64,000 nucleotides of DNA from Rubrobacter xylanophilus (GTDB lineage: Bacteria; Actinomycetota; Rubrobacteria; Rubrobacterales; Rubrobacteraceae): the NCBI RefSeq assembly GCF_007164525.1, contig NZ_AP019791.1:2467501-2531500 (forward strand), in the 5' to 3' direction. The notes beneath the pieces are model-generated. The model did no database searches. It had not been told where the DNA came from and saw only the letters and a list, made by a program, of their open reading frames with translations. Below, piece after piece: positions 24,689 through 33,423 of this stretch. The position numbers and the translations under genes were made by a program. How positions within the stretch are numbered: the first letter of the stretch is position 1; each line of letters starts with the position of its first letter.

Positions 24689-26146
24689 ATGGAGAAGACC
24701 GGCACCGAGGAGAGGGCCCGTCGTGAGGGGCTCGCGAGCGGGGTCGAGGGCTTCAACGGGCGGGCGCGGCGGGCGCTCGCCGACCCCGAGTTGCACGACT
24801 CCATAGCGCTCTTCACCCGCAAGACCCTCAAGGGCCGCGCCGCCCGGCTGGCCGAGCTTCCGGATGCCCCCGAGCTCAGGGAGCGGGCCTACCACATAAA
24901 GCAGGAGACGATGGCCAACCTCGACCGCTACCTGGGGCAGATGGCCGACGCGGTCGAGGCGCGGGGCGGCAACGTCTTCTTCGCCGAGACCGGCGAGGAC
25001 GTGGTCCGCTACGTCGGGGAGCTGGCGCGCGAGAAGGGCGCGAAGGTCATCACCAAGTCCAAGAGCATGGCCACCGAGGAGATAGAGCTCAACCGCCGCC
25101 TCGAAGAGGAGTACGGCGAGCTGGGGCTCGAGGTGGTCGAGACCGACCTCGGGGAGTGGATCGCGCAGCTCGCCGGGGATGCCCCCTCCCACATCGTGGC
25201 CCCCATCATGCACATGAACCGCCACCAGATCGCCCGGGTGCTCTCCGGGGTGGCCGGGGAGCCGCTGCCGCCGGACGTCAAGGCGCTCGCGGGCTTCGCC
25301 CGCCGGAGGCTCCGGGAGAAGTTCCTCGCGGCGGACATCGGGATCTCGGGGGCCAACTTCGGGGTGGCGCAGACGGGCACCGTCTGCCTCGTCACCAACG
25401 AGGGCAACGGGCGGCTGGTCACCAGCGTCCCGCCGGTGCACGTGGTGGTGATGGGCATCGAGAAGCTGGTGCCGCGCTTCGAGGATCTTGAGGTCTTCGT
25501 GCAGCTTTTGGCGCGCAACGGCACCGGCCAGAAGCTCACGGTCTACACCAGCTTCATCACCGGCCCGCGCGGGGCGGACGAGCTGGACGGTCCGGAGGAG
25601 TTCCACCTGATCCTGATGGACAACGGCCGCTCGAAGCTGCTCGGCACCGAGTTCGAGGAGGCGCTCTACTGCATCCGGTGCGGCTCGTGCCTGAACGTCT
25701 GCCCGGTCTACCGGCAGACCGGCGGCCACGCCTACGGCTCCACCTACTCGGGCCCGATAGGCGCGGTGATCACGCCGCTGCTCAAAGGGGACCGGGAGGC
25801 GAAGGACCTGCCGCACGCCTCCTCGCTGTGCGGCGCCTGCTGGGAGACGTGCCCGGTGGGGATCCCGCTGCACGACTTGCTGCTGAAGCTCCGAAACCGG
25901 CAGGTGGATGAAGGGCTCGCTGGGAAGGCGCAGGAGATAGCCTTCAAGGGCTTCGAAGAGGCGGTGGAGCGCCCGGCGCTCTACCGGGCCGGAGCGCGGC
26001 TGGGGCGCGTCGCCCAGCGGCCGCTGGTCCGGGACGGCTCCGTGCGCCGGCTCCCGCCGCCGCTGAGCGGCTGGACGGACTTCCGGGATCTCCCCCCGCT
26101 CGCCGAGAGATCCTTCCGGGAGCTGTGGCGGGAGGGGATAGATTGA
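24689..26146 (+). CDS. lutB: Lactate-utilisation protein LutB (iron-sulfur LUD protein)
   Basis: About 485 aa. An N-terminal LUD domain (KSKSMATEEIELN, ADIGISGANFGVAQTGT) is followed by a ferredoxin-like 4Fe-4S region with CIRCGSCLNVCPVY and CGACWETCPVG. It is the electron-carrying core of the LutABC complex on the cytoplasmic side of the membrane. A TTG at 24677 would add four residues but sits directly against GGAGGG, so the ATG at 24689 is preferred. The C-terminus overlaps lutC by 4 nt. Confidence 0.93.
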   Translation: MEKTGTEERARREGLASGVEGFNGRARRALADPELHDSIALFTRKTLKGRAARLAELPDAPELRERAYHIKQETMANLDRYLGQMADAVEARGGNVFFAETGEDVVRYVGELAREKGAKVITKSKSMATEEIELNRRLEEEYGELGLEVVETDLGEWIAQLAGDAPSHIVAPIMHMNRHQIARVLSGVAGEPLPPDVKALAGFARRRLREKFLAADIGISGANFGVAQTGTVCLVTNEGNGRLVTSVPPVHVVVMGIEKLVPRFEDLEVFVQLLARNGTGQKLTVYTSFITGPRGADELDGPEEFHLILMDNGRSKLLGTEFEEALYCIRCGSCLNVCPVYRQTGGHAYGSTYSGPIGAVITPLLKGDREAKDLPHASSLCGACWETCPVGIPLHDLLLKLRNRQVDEGLAGKAQEIAFKGFEEAVERPALYRAGARLGRVAQRPLVRDGSVRRLPPPLSGWTDFRDLPPLAERSFRELWREGID

Positions 26147-26811
26147 GGCGAAAGGAGTTCCTGGAGAACATCCGGCACCGCACCCGCTCCGGCCGCTACC
26201 AGCCCACCAGAGCCCCCGATGCCTCCTGGACGCCCGGCCGGCGGGCCGCCGCGGCGCGCGAGGTCGGGGATCCTCCGTCCCGCTTTCTGGAGGAGCTCGC
26301 GGCCCTCGGCGGCCACGGGCGGCGCGTGAAGGACCTGGAGGGAGCCCGGGACTACGTAGTGGAGCTGGCGCGGGAGCGCGGGGCGCGGCTGCTCGTCCGG
26401 TGGGACGTGGAGGAGCTGGAGCGGCTCGGGGCCGACGGCCCGCTCCGGGAGGCGGGGGTGGAGGTGGCCGTCTGGCGGGATCTCGAAGATTTCCGGGAGG
26501 TGGCCGGCCGGGCGGACATCGGGCTCTCCACCGCCGAGTGGGCCATCGCCGAGACCGGGAGCCTGGTCCTGGAGAGCGGGCCCGGGAAGGGACGCACCGT
26601 GGCGATCCTGCCGCCGGTCTACGTGGCGGTGGTGCCGGTGGAGCGGCTCGTCCGGACGGTCCCCGAGGCCATAAGGATGTACGCCGGGCGGGGCTCACTG
26701 CCGCAGAACCTCTGCTTCCACACCGGGCCCAGCCGTTCGGGGGACATAGAGCAGTCGCTGGCCACCGGGGTGCACGGTCCCGGCGAGGTGCACGTGCTGC
26801 TTCTGGGCTAG
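26143..26811 (+). CDS. lutC: Lactate-utilisation protein LutC (LUD domain)
   Basis: A 222-aa LUD-domain protein (ADIGLSTAEWAIAETGSLV, GPGKGRTVAILPPVYVAV, GPSRSGDIEQSL). The TTG at 26143 overlaps the lutB stop and follows GGGAGGGG, so expression is coupled. LutC lacks cysteine clusters and completes the LutABC dehydrogenase. It is followed within 3 nt by the HpcH-type aldolase, which suggests that the oxidised product or a related keto-acid is cleaved next. Confidence 0.9.
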   Translation: MRRKEFLENIRHRTRSGRYQPTRAPDASWTPGRRAAAAREVGDPPSRFLEELAALGGHGRRVKDLEGARDYVVELARERGARLLVRWDVEELERLGADGPLREAGVEVAVWRDLEDFREVAGRADIGLSTAEWAIAETGSLVLESGPGKGRTVAILPPVYVAVVPVERLVRTVPEAIRMYAGRGSLPQNLCFHTGPSRSGDIEQSLATGVHGPGEVHVLLLG

Positions 26812-26814
26812 AGG

Positions 26815-27564
26815 ATGGTGCGGCGGAACCCCCTCAGGGAGCTCTGGGAGCGGGACCGGACGGCGTTCGGCCTGTGGGCCACCGTGCCGGGCTCCTTCGG
26901 GGCCGAGCTGCTCGCCGGGGCCGGCTTCGACTACCTGTGCGTGGACCAGCAGCACGGGGTGCTGGACTATGCGGCGATGGTCCCCATGCTCCAGGCGGCG
27001 CGGGCGGCCGGGGCGGCCCCGCTCACCCGGGTGCTCTCGGGCGATCCCGCGCTCGTGACCAAGGCGCTCGACGCCGGGGCGTGGGGCGTGATCGTGCCTC
27101 TGGTCTCCGATGGCGCGGCGGCGGCCCGGGTGGTGTCCGCCTGCCGGTTTCCGCCGCGCGGGAGCCGCTCCTACGGGCCGGTGCGGGCCGCGGAGGTCAT
27201 CGGCTCCTCTGATCCTGGGGTGGTGGAGCGGGAGGCGCTGTGCTTCGTGATGGTCGAGACCGCCGAGGGGGTAGGGAACGTGGAGGAGATAGCGGCCACC
27301 CCTGGGCTGGATGGGATCTACATCGGCCCCGCCGACCTCTCGCTCTCCCTCGGCTCCGGGGAGCTGGAGCGGGCCGTGGGGCGCATAAGGGAGGCGTGCG
27401 AGGACGCGGGGATAGTCCCCGGCATCCACTGTTTCTCCGGCGAGGAGGCCCGCCGCCGGGCGGAGGAGGGCTTCCGGCTCGTCACCGTCACCTCCGACGC
27501 GGCCCTCCTGCGGGAGGGGGCCCGGCGGGAGCTCGCGGCGGCCCGCCGGGCCCCCTCCCGTTAG
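26815..27564 (+). CDS. HpcH/HpaI-family class II aldolase
   Basis: A 249-aa TIM-barrel aldolase with FDYLCVDQQHGVLD, VMVETAEGVGN (metal-binding Glu), and GIYIGPADLSLSLG (metal-binding Asp). The family cleaves 2-keto-3-deoxy acid sugars or 4-hydroxy-2-oxo acids to pyruvate and an aldehyde. It directly follows lutC, so pyruvate-yielding cleavage linked to hydroxy-acid oxidation is plausible. It would also suit the keto-deoxy acids made by the dehydratases at 9.5-15.1 kb. Confidence 0.88.
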   Translation: MVRRNPLRELWERDRTAFGLWATVPGSFGAELLAGAGFDYLCVDQQHGVLDYAAMVPMLQAARAAGAAPLTRVLSGDPALVTKALDAGAWGVIVPLVSDGAAAARVVSACRFPPRGSRSYGPVRAAEVIGSSDPGVVEREALCFVMVETAEGVGNVEEIAATPGLDGIYIGPADLSLSLGSGELERAVGRIREACEDAGIVPGIHCFSGEEARRRAEEGFRLVTVTSDAALLREGARRELAAARRAPSR

Positions 27565-27662
27565 GAGATCAGGCCCGTGACCCGCATGAAAAGGTAGGCC
27601 GTCACCAGGACGGCCCAGATGAACAGCGCTACCAGGATCCTCAGCCAGAGGCGTTTGAGCAT
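27561..27662 (-). CDS. Small membrane peptide (33 aa) following the Nramp-like transporter
   Basis: A 33-aa frame opens with MLKRLWLRIL, has one hydrophobic helix and ends FMRVTGLIS. Its ATG directly abuts the stop codon of the Nramp-like transporter and is preceded by GGGGGG, so the two should be translated together. It has the positive-inside pattern of a single-span protein with the N-terminus in the cytoplasm. Some transporters need such tiny partners for stability. It overlaps the convergent aldolase stop by 4 nt. Confidence 0.6.
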   Translation of the reverse strand: MLKRLWLRILVALFIWAVLVTAYLFMRVTGLIS

Positions 27663-29126
27663 CTACCCCCCGAGGATGTTCGTCTGGATCTGGTCGTAGA
27701 CCAGATACACCGAGAAGAACCCGAAGAACAGGAACGAGATGATCATCGCCACGAGGCGCACGCCCCGGATCTTTATCGGGTCGGGCAGCGCCACCCGGTT
27801 CAGCCAGATGAGCAGCCCCGAGTAGATGAACATCATCACCCCGGCTATGGAGGAGGAGATCACCAGCAGGATCAGGGGCTGCTCCATGCCGCTGATGAGG
27901 ATGATGGAGCCCACGATGATCATGAGCCACACGAAGGAGGCGTACAACCGGCTCTCGGACCAGAACTGGCTCTCCCGGAGGGCGTTGACCTTGAGCTGGT
28001 CCGCTATGAGGCGGCAGGTGTAGTCGATGATACCCAGGTTGGTCGAGAAGAGCACGAAGGTCCCGGTGAGCCAGAACGCGATCCCGAACCACGGCGCGAT
28101 CCGCTCGGAGAGCACCTCGCCCTCGGTCCTGATGAAGTCGAAGCTCTGCTCCTCGACCTGTCCGACCGGCAGGATCGAGTAGGCGAGCACCGAGAGGATG
28201 ATGAGGGTGGTGACCCCGATGAGGAAGAAGGTGATGAACTGCTCCTGGTTCGCCACCCGCCACCAGCCCCGCCAGCGGCGCATGTTCTCCTCGTCGGTGC
28301 GGAACATGTAGCCGAGGGAGGGCACCGCCTGCTCCTCGCCGGTGAACGGGGAGACGATCTTGGGGATGCGCGCCCCCATCCCCATGTCCTTGTCCCGGAT
28401 GTAGTTGCTCTGCACCAGGTTGTTGGCCCCGCCGGCGCCGGCGAACGCCAGCGCACCGAGGAGCAGCGCCGCTCCGAGACCCTCCTCGCCTATGGGGATC
28501 CTCGGGAAGTTGGCGAAGCCGGTGACGAGGTCGCCCCACGCCTCCAGACGGGTCGCCATGAAGATCGACGCGACGAGGAAGATGACGATCAGGGTGACGA
28601 TGACGAACTGGATCTTTTCCACCGCGTCGTAGACGACCGGCGAGAGGGTGAGCGCGAGCCCGATGGCGATGAGCGCCGCCACCGTGATCGGGACGACCGC
28701 CCCCTCACCGAGCCCGAAGACGAAGGTGAGCGTCGTGGAGGAGCCGGTCGCCCAGCCGGGCCAGAAGTTCTGGAATAGAGCGAAGAGTATGAACAGCCAC
28801 CACCACGGCTTCCACAGCCGGGCAAAACCCGTGATCGCGCTCTCGCCGGTGGCGAGCGTGTAGCGCTCCACCTCCATGTTGATGAAGAACTGGATCAGGA
28901 ACCCTACCACCGCACCCCACATGAACACGAGCCCTATCTGCGAGGTGATGTAGGGCCAGAGTACGTACTCCCCGCTCCCGAGCGCCGTGGCGAGGATGAT
29001 GACGCTGGCCCCGACCACCCGCCGCAGCGGGACGGGCTCCGGAAGGTCCTGGTATGTTACCGGCGGTAGATACTTGCTTGGCAGCTCGGCTGCAAAACCT
29101 CCCTCGCGGCTTGCCGTGTCGGCCAC
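27663..29126 (-). CDS. Divergent Nramp-fold membrane transporter
   Basis: A 487-aa protein with about eleven membrane segments and the overall plan of Nramp transporters. The metal-binding motifs are changed: the DPGN site in the first helix reads GSGE (TALGSGEYVLWP), and the MPH site in the sixth reads LVQ (GGANNLVQSNY). A divalent metal is therefore unlikely as substrate. Between hydroxy-acid genes, an organic acid is a reasonable guess. GTG start with AAAGGAGG upstream and its own promoter at 29178-29207. Confidence 0.82.
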   Translation of the reverse strand: MADTASREGGFAAELPSKYLPPVTYQDLPEPVPLRRVVGASVIILATALGSGEYVLWPYITSQIGLVFMWGAVVGFLIQFFINMEVERYTLATGESAITGFARLWKPWWWLFILFALFQNFWPGWATGSSTTLTFVFGLGEGAVVPITVAALIAIGLALTLSPVVYDAVEKIQFVIVTLIVIFLVASIFMATRLEAWGDLVTGFANFPRIPIGEEGLGAALLLGALAFAGAGGANNLVQSNYIRDKDMGMGARIPKIVSPFTGEEQAVPSLGYMFRTDEENMRRWRGWWRVANQEQFITFFLIGVTTLIILSVLAYSILPVGQVEEQSFDFIRTEGEVLSERIAPWFGIAFWLTGTFVLFSTNLGIIDYTCRLIADQLKVNALRESQFWSESRLYASFVWLMIIVGSIILISGMEQPLILLVISSSIAGVMMFIYSGLLIWLNRVALPDPIKIRGVRLVAMIISFLFFGFFSVYLVYDQIQTNILGG

Positions 29127-29177
29127 GTTCTCCCTCCTTTTCCCTTACTCTACGGAAGCCTCCCCGGCCTCTGATCC

Positions 29178-29207
29178 ATCTTAGAGGAAGTGGTAAGACA
29201 AAGTCAA
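29178..29207 (-). promoter_or_regulatory. Promoter TTGACT-N18-TAAGAT for the Nramp-like gene
   Basis: On the minus strand TTGACT (29207-29202) and TAAGAT (29183-29178) are 18 bp apart. Transcription would start about 45 nt before the GTG at 29126. This separates the transporter pair from the PanE-like gene upstream. Confidence 0.6.
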
Positions 29208-29214
29208 AGGGTCT

Positions 29215-30219
29215 TCAGGTGGCGAGGGAAGCGAGCTCCCGGAGCTTCTCGGGGGAGGGCGAGTCGGCTCCCTCCTCCATCCTGTGGACGAGCCGGAGGA
29301 CGTGCTCGTTGAGCGGCGCGGGCACCCCGTGCTCCCGGGCCTTCTCCACGACGCCGCCGTTGATGACGTCCACCTCCGTCTTGAGACCACGCTCCAGATC
29401 CTGGAGCATCGAGGCCTTGGTGGCCCCCACGTGGCGCATCACCTCTCGCACCGCCTCCTCCGCCCTCCTGCCGCCCGCCGCGAGCTCCTCCGCCGGGACG
29501 CCCACGAAACGCTCCAGCCTGAGCCCCTGCGCCTTCCCCACCTCGTAGCCCTCCCGCCACACCGCCAGCGCCGCCTCCAGCCCGGCGCGCGAGGCCACCA
29601 CCTCCCGGTAGAGCAGCCCCGAGACCGCCCCCAACCCGGAGAAGGTGCTGTTGACCAGCAGCTTGGTCCACACCTGCCCCCGGACGTTGCGCGTGAGGTG
29701 CACTTCGAAGGCCGTCCCGAGCGCCGCCGCGAGCCGGCGGGTGCGCTCCCGCACGCTCCCGTCCGGCTCGCCGACCACGAAGGGTGCCCGGGTGGTGCGC
29801 GCCAGATGCCCCGGCCCCAGGTTGGTCGCCCCCCACTCCACCGTCCCGACGATGAGGTTCTCCTCCCCGACGAGGCGGGCCACCCGCTCCTGCACCAGCC
29901 CGTTGCCCAATGAGACGTAGGCCCGGGCGAGCTCCCGCTCCACCAGCGGCGCGAGCGCCGCCTCCAGGTGCGGCGCCTTGACCGTCACGAGGGCGAAGTC
30001 GAAGGGGCCGTCCGGCTCCGCGGGGTCGGCGTATGCCTCGAGCCGCACCCGCCGCTCGGTGCCCAGGTCGTCGAGCAGGAGCCCGGGGTCGCGCATCCTC
30101 GCGGCGTGCTCCCGGTTCGCGTCCAGCACCGCCACCCGCCGCACCCGGCCCGCGAGCAGCGCCGCCGTCGCCCCGCCGATGGCGCCCCCGCCGACGACCA
30201 GGATCTCCGCCTCGCTCAC
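29215..30219 (-). CDS. PanE/ApbA-family 2-keto-acid (ketopantoate-like) reductase
   Basis: A 334-aa protein with an N-terminal Rossmann motif GGGAIGGATAALLAG, a conserved VTVKAPHLE strand-turn, and the C-terminal helical domain with KLLVNSTFSGL, where the catalytic Lys of ketopantoate reductase resides. It reduces a 2-keto acid or oxidises a 2-hydroxy acid with NADPH or NAD. It overlaps the BKACE gene by 4 nt and lies far from pantothenate genes, so it is more likely a catabolic homologue than true PanE. Confidence 0.8.
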   Translation of the reverse strand: MSEAEILVVGGGAIGGATAALLAGRVRRVAVLDANREHAARMRDPGLLLDDLGTERRVRLEAYADPAEPDGPFDFALVTVKAPHLEAALAPLVERELARAYVSLGNGLVQERVARLVGEENLIVGTVEWGATNLGPGHLARTTRAPFVVGEPDGSVRERTRRLAAALGTAFEVHLTRNVRGQVWTKLLVNSTFSGLGAVSGLLYREVVASRAGLEAALAVWREGYEVGKAQGLRLERFVGVPAEELAAGGRRAEEAVREVMRHVGATKASMLQDLERGLKTEVDVINGGVVEKAREHGVPAPLNEHVLRLVHRMEEGADSPSPEKLRELASLAT

Positions 30220-31133
30220 CCGGCCACCTCCCCGGCGCCGGCGGGCAGCCTTCCCCTCTCCCTGCCGCGCAGCCCCAGCATCTCCCGCGCCTCCTGCGGG
30301 GTGGCCACCCGCCGCTCCAGCTCCCGCGCGATGCGTACCGTGCGCTCCACCAGCTGCGCGTTGTTTTCGAGGAGCTCCCCTCTGCGGTAGTAGACGTTGT
30401 CCTCCATCCCTACCCGCACGTTCAGGCCCATCGCCAGGGCCATGGTGGTTATCGGGAGTTGCGTCGGCCCCATCGAGGAGACGTTGATGCGCAGCTCCTC
30501 CCGCCTCACCGGCAGCTCGTCCAGGCGCTGGAGCATGTCGAAAAGGTTCCTCGGGGTGCCCCGCTGGCCGCCCTGGGTGGGGGTATGCAGCACGAGGTTG
30601 ATCGTGTACGGCGGCTGCAGGATGCCCAGAGAGAGCAGGTGGGCGACCTCCTCCAGCATCGCGCTGCTGTAGACCTCCAGCTCCGGCTTTATGTTTCGGG
30701 CGGCGATCTCGCGGGCGAAGCGCTCGATGTCCGAGCGGTGGTTGGCGAAGAAGACCTGCTCGCCCCGGATGAAGAAGTTCAGAAGCCCCATGTTCAGCGA
30801 GCACATCTCCGGGCAGAGGTAGACGGTGTTCAGGCGCTCCTCCACGGAGAGCACCGGGCTCCCCCCGGTGGTCAGCTGCACGACGGCGTCGGTCTCGGCG
30901 CACAGCCGCTCGTGCAGCTCCGAGTAGATCGCCGGGTCCATCGTGTTGGAGCCGTCGGGGTTCCTGGCGTGCACGTGCAGGATGGCCGCCCCCGCCTCCC
31001 ACGCCGCAACGCCCTGTTCGACGATCTCGTCGGGCTGCTCGGGGAGGTTGGGGTTGGCCTCCTTGCCGTGGATGCCTCCGGTCAGGGCGCAGGTGATGAT
31101 CACGGGGTCGTTTCTCGGGACGGCGTTGAGCAA
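30216..31133 (-). CDS. BKACE (beta-keto acid cleavage, DUF849) family enzyme
   Basis: About 305 aa from the TTG at 31133, which follows GAGGAGGAGG with good spacing; an upstream TTG at 31202 has no such site. It is a TIM barrel with the zinc ligands of the family: HVH in ILHVHARN and Glu in VGMEDN. BKACE enzymes condense a beta-keto acid with acetyl-CoA and split it to acetoacetate and a new CoA ester, as in lysine fermentation and carnitine breakdown. The substrate here is unknown. The PanE-like partner could make or use the keto acid. Confidence 0.85.
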   Translation of the reverse strand: MLNAVPRNDPVIITCALTGGIHGKEANPNLPEQPDEIVEQGVAAWEAGAAILHVHARNPDGSNTMDPAIYSELHERLCAETDAVVQLTTGGSPVLSVEERLNTVYLCPEMCSLNMGLLNFFIRGEQVFFANHRSDIERFAREIAARNIKPELEVYSSAMLEEVAHLLSLGILQPPYTINLVLHTPTQGGQRGTPRNLFDMLQRLDELPVRREELRINVSSMGPTQLPITTMALAMGLNVRVGMEDNVYYRRGELLENNAQLVERTVRIARELERRVATPQEAREMLGLRGRERGRLPAGAGEVAG

Positions 31134-31243
31134 GGCCTGCCTCCTCCTCTCCAGAGAGATCTCCCTCGGTGCCAAACTACCCCCGGGGCCTGGGAGGGTC
31201 AAGCCCCGGCCGCTGTGGTAAACATGGTACGAGGGGATGTGAG

Positions 31244-32413
31244 GTGCGCTTCGCGATAGTCGCCGACGACCTGACGGGGGCCATGGACTCCGGCGTCCAG
31301 CTCGCCGGGGCCGGCTACCGGACGGCCGTCGCCCTTGAGGGCGTGCCGCTCCCGCCCGCCCCGGAACTCGACGCCGTGGTGGCGGATACGGGCTCCCGGA
31401 CGCTTTCCCCCGATGAGGCCGCCTCGCGGGTGAAGAGGGCTGTCGGGGCGCTCGGCGGGGCGGGGATCCTCTACAAGAAGATCGACTCCACGCTGCGCGG
31501 GCCGATCGGCGCCGAGGTGGAGGCCGCGCTCGCCGCCTCGGGCCGGGCGGCCGCCCTGATCTGCCCGGCCTTCCCTGCGGCCGGGCGCACCACCCGCGGC
31601 GGGATGCAGCTCGTCCGCGGGGAGCCGGTCGAGCGCACCGGTTTCGCCCGCGACCCGCGCACCCCGGTGCTGACCTCCAGCTTGACCTCCCTCATACCCG
31701 GGGTCGGGGCGGTGTTGGGGACGGAGGAGCTCTCGGATCCCACCCGCGTCCGCGGTGCCCTCCGCCGACACCGGCTGGTGGCGGCGGATGCGGAGACCGA
31801 AGCCCACCTCGCCGCGCTCGTGCGCGCGGTCCCGGACCCCTCGGAGGTGCTCTGGGTGGGCTCCGCGGGGCTCGCCCGGGCGCTCGCCGAGGTGTATCCC
31901 GGTCCCCGCGCTCCCGGAGGGCCGCTGCCCGCGGCGGAGCGGGTGGTCGCGGCGGTGGGCAGCAGAAACGAGATGTCCCTGCGGCAGCGGGAGCTGCTCG
32001 CGGCCGAGCCCGGGGTGGTCGAGGTGGTGGTCCGGGGGGACGGTGGCGGGTCGGTGCGGGCCGCGATCCGGGCGCTCGCGGCGGGGGCGCGCTGCGCACT
32101 GCTGCGTCCGGAGGACGCGGCGGGCGACCCGGAGGCCGTGCTTCGGGTTCTGGGCGGGGCCGCCGCCGGGCTCGCACGCTCCTTCCCCGGGACCGGGCTC
32201 ATCCTCACCGGGGGCGACACCGCCGCCGCGGTGGCGCGCGGGCTCGGCGCGGGCGGCATCCTGGTGTTGCGGGAGCTCGAGCCCGGGGTCCCGATCGGGG
32301 TGCTCCTCGGGCCGCATCCCTGTCCGGTGGTCACCAAGGCCGGGGGATTCGGGAGGGACGGGACGCTCAGGGACGCTATGGGGCTGCTGCTGGGTGAGAG
32401 GAGTCCGGCGTGA
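31244..32413 (+). CDS. Four-carbon acid-sugar kinase family protein (DUF1537)
   Basis: A 389-aa protein with the N-terminal substrate domain (FAIVADDLTGAMDSGVQLA, YKKIDSTLRGPIG, PAFPAAGRTTRGG) and the C-terminal nucleotide-binding domain (LILTGGDTAAAV, GPHPCPVVTKAGGFG) of D-threonate/D-erythronate kinases (DtnK/DenK/OtnK). It phosphorylates a C4 sugar acid at the 4-OH. The next gene, PdxA2-like, overlaps it by 4 nt. The pair normally converts threonate or erythronate to dihydroxyacetone phosphate and CO2. Confidence 0.9.
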   Translation: MRFAIVADDLTGAMDSGVQLAGAGYRTAVALEGVPLPPAPELDAVVADTGSRTLSPDEAASRVKRAVGALGGAGILYKKIDSTLRGPIGAEVEAALAASGRAAALICPAFPAAGRTTRGGMQLVRGEPVERTGFARDPRTPVLTSSLTSLIPGVGAVLGTEELSDPTRVRGALRRHRLVAADAETEAHLAALVRAVPDPSEVLWVGSAGLARALAEVYPGPRAPGGPLPAAERVVAAVGSRNEMSLRQRELLAAEPGVVEVVVRGDGGGSVRAAIRALAAGARCALLRPEDAAGDPEAVLRVLGGAAAGLARSFPGTGLILTGGDTAAAVARGLGAGGILVLRELEPGVPIGVLLGPHPCPVVTKAGGFGRDGTLRDAMGLLLGERSPA

Positions 32414-33420
32414 GCGCGCCGCTCGTGGCGCTCACCATGGGGGATCCGGCCGGCATTGGGCCGGAGATCGTCGCCAGGGCCTTCGCCGAGGAGGGCTTCT
32501 GCCGGGAGAACCGGGTCGTCGTGGTCGGGGACCGGGCGATACTGGAGCGCGCCGTGCGGCTCCTCGGCCTCCCGCTGCGCGTCAACGCGGTCTCTGACCC
32601 CGGCGAGGCGTGCTTCGAGCCGGGTACCGTGGACGTGCTCACGGAGACCGAGCTCCCCGAAGACCTGCCGTTCGGCGAGCTGGACGCCCGCGCCGGGGAC
32701 GCAGCGTTCCGGTACGTGCGGCGGGCCGTGGAGCTGGCGCTGGAGGGGCGGGTGGCGGCGGTCGCCACCGCGCCCCTGAACAAGGAGGCGCTGCACCTGG
32801 CGGGCCACAGGTACCCGGGGCACACCGAGATCCTGGCCGACCTCACCGGCACCCGCGACTACGCGATGATGCTCGTCGCCGAGGCCGCCCCTTCGGCGCT
32901 GCGCGTGATCCACGTCTCCACCCACGTCTCTTTGAGGGAGGCCATCGAGCGCGTCGAGCCGGAGCGGGAGCTGACGGTCATCCGGCTGGCCCAAGGGGCG
33001 ATGCGCCGGATCGGGATCGAGCGCCCGCGCGTGGCCGTAGCCGGGCTCAACCCGCACGCGGGGGAGAACGGCCTCTTCGGTACCGAGGACGCCGAGAAGA
33101 TAAGGCCCGCCGTCGAGCGGGCGCGGAAGGAGGGCATCGAGGCGAGCGGCCCCTGGCCGCCGGACACGGTGTTTTTGCGGGCCCGCCAGGGGGAGTTCGA
33201 CATCGTGGTGGTGCAGTACCACGACCAGGGGCACATCCCGGTGAAGCTTCTGGGCTTCGAGGGCGGGGTGAACGTGACGGTGGGGCTGCCGTTCTTCCGC
33301 ACGAGCGTGGACCACGGCACGGCCTTCGACATCGCCGGGACGGGGAAGGCCGACCATTCGAGCCTGCTGGCGGCGCTCGCGCTGGCGCGGGAGCTTGCGG
33401 GATCCGAGGAGAGGAGCTAG
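32410..33420 (+). CDS. pdxA2: PdxA2-type 4-phospho-acid-sugar dehydrogenase
   Basis: A 336-aa PdxA-family protein with the opening LTMGDPAGIGPE, the metal-site His in GHRYPGHTE, and later His residues in VQYHDQGHIP and FFRTSVDHGTAFD. Together with an acid-sugar kinase immediately upstream, it is the PdxA2 type: it oxidises and decarboxylates 4-phospho-threonate or erythronate to dihydroxyacetone phosphate, rather than making pyridoxal phosphate. The GTG overlaps the kinase stop. Confidence 0.9.
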   Translation: MSAPLVALTMGDPAGIGPEIVARAFAEEGFCRENRVVVVGDRAILERAVRLLGLPLRVNAVSDPGEACFEPGTVDVLTETELPEDLPFGELDARAGDAAFRYVRRAVELALEGRVAAVATAPLNKEALHLAGHRYPGHTEILADLTGTRDYAMMLVAEAAPSALRVIHVSTHVSLREAIERVEPERELTVIRLAQGAMRRIGIERPRVAVAGLNPHAGENGLFGTEDAEKIRPAVERARKEGIEASGPWPPDTVFLRARQGEFDIVVVQYHDQGHIPVKLLGFEGGVNVTVGLPFFRTSVDHGTAFDIAGTGKADHSSLLAALALARELAGSEERS

Positions 33421-33423
33421 GAG

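Noticed and set aside
29215-30219. True ketopantoate reductase (panE) of pantothenate synthesis.
   Set aside because: No pantothenate gene is nearby, and coupling to a BKACE gene points to catabolism; only the family is assigned.
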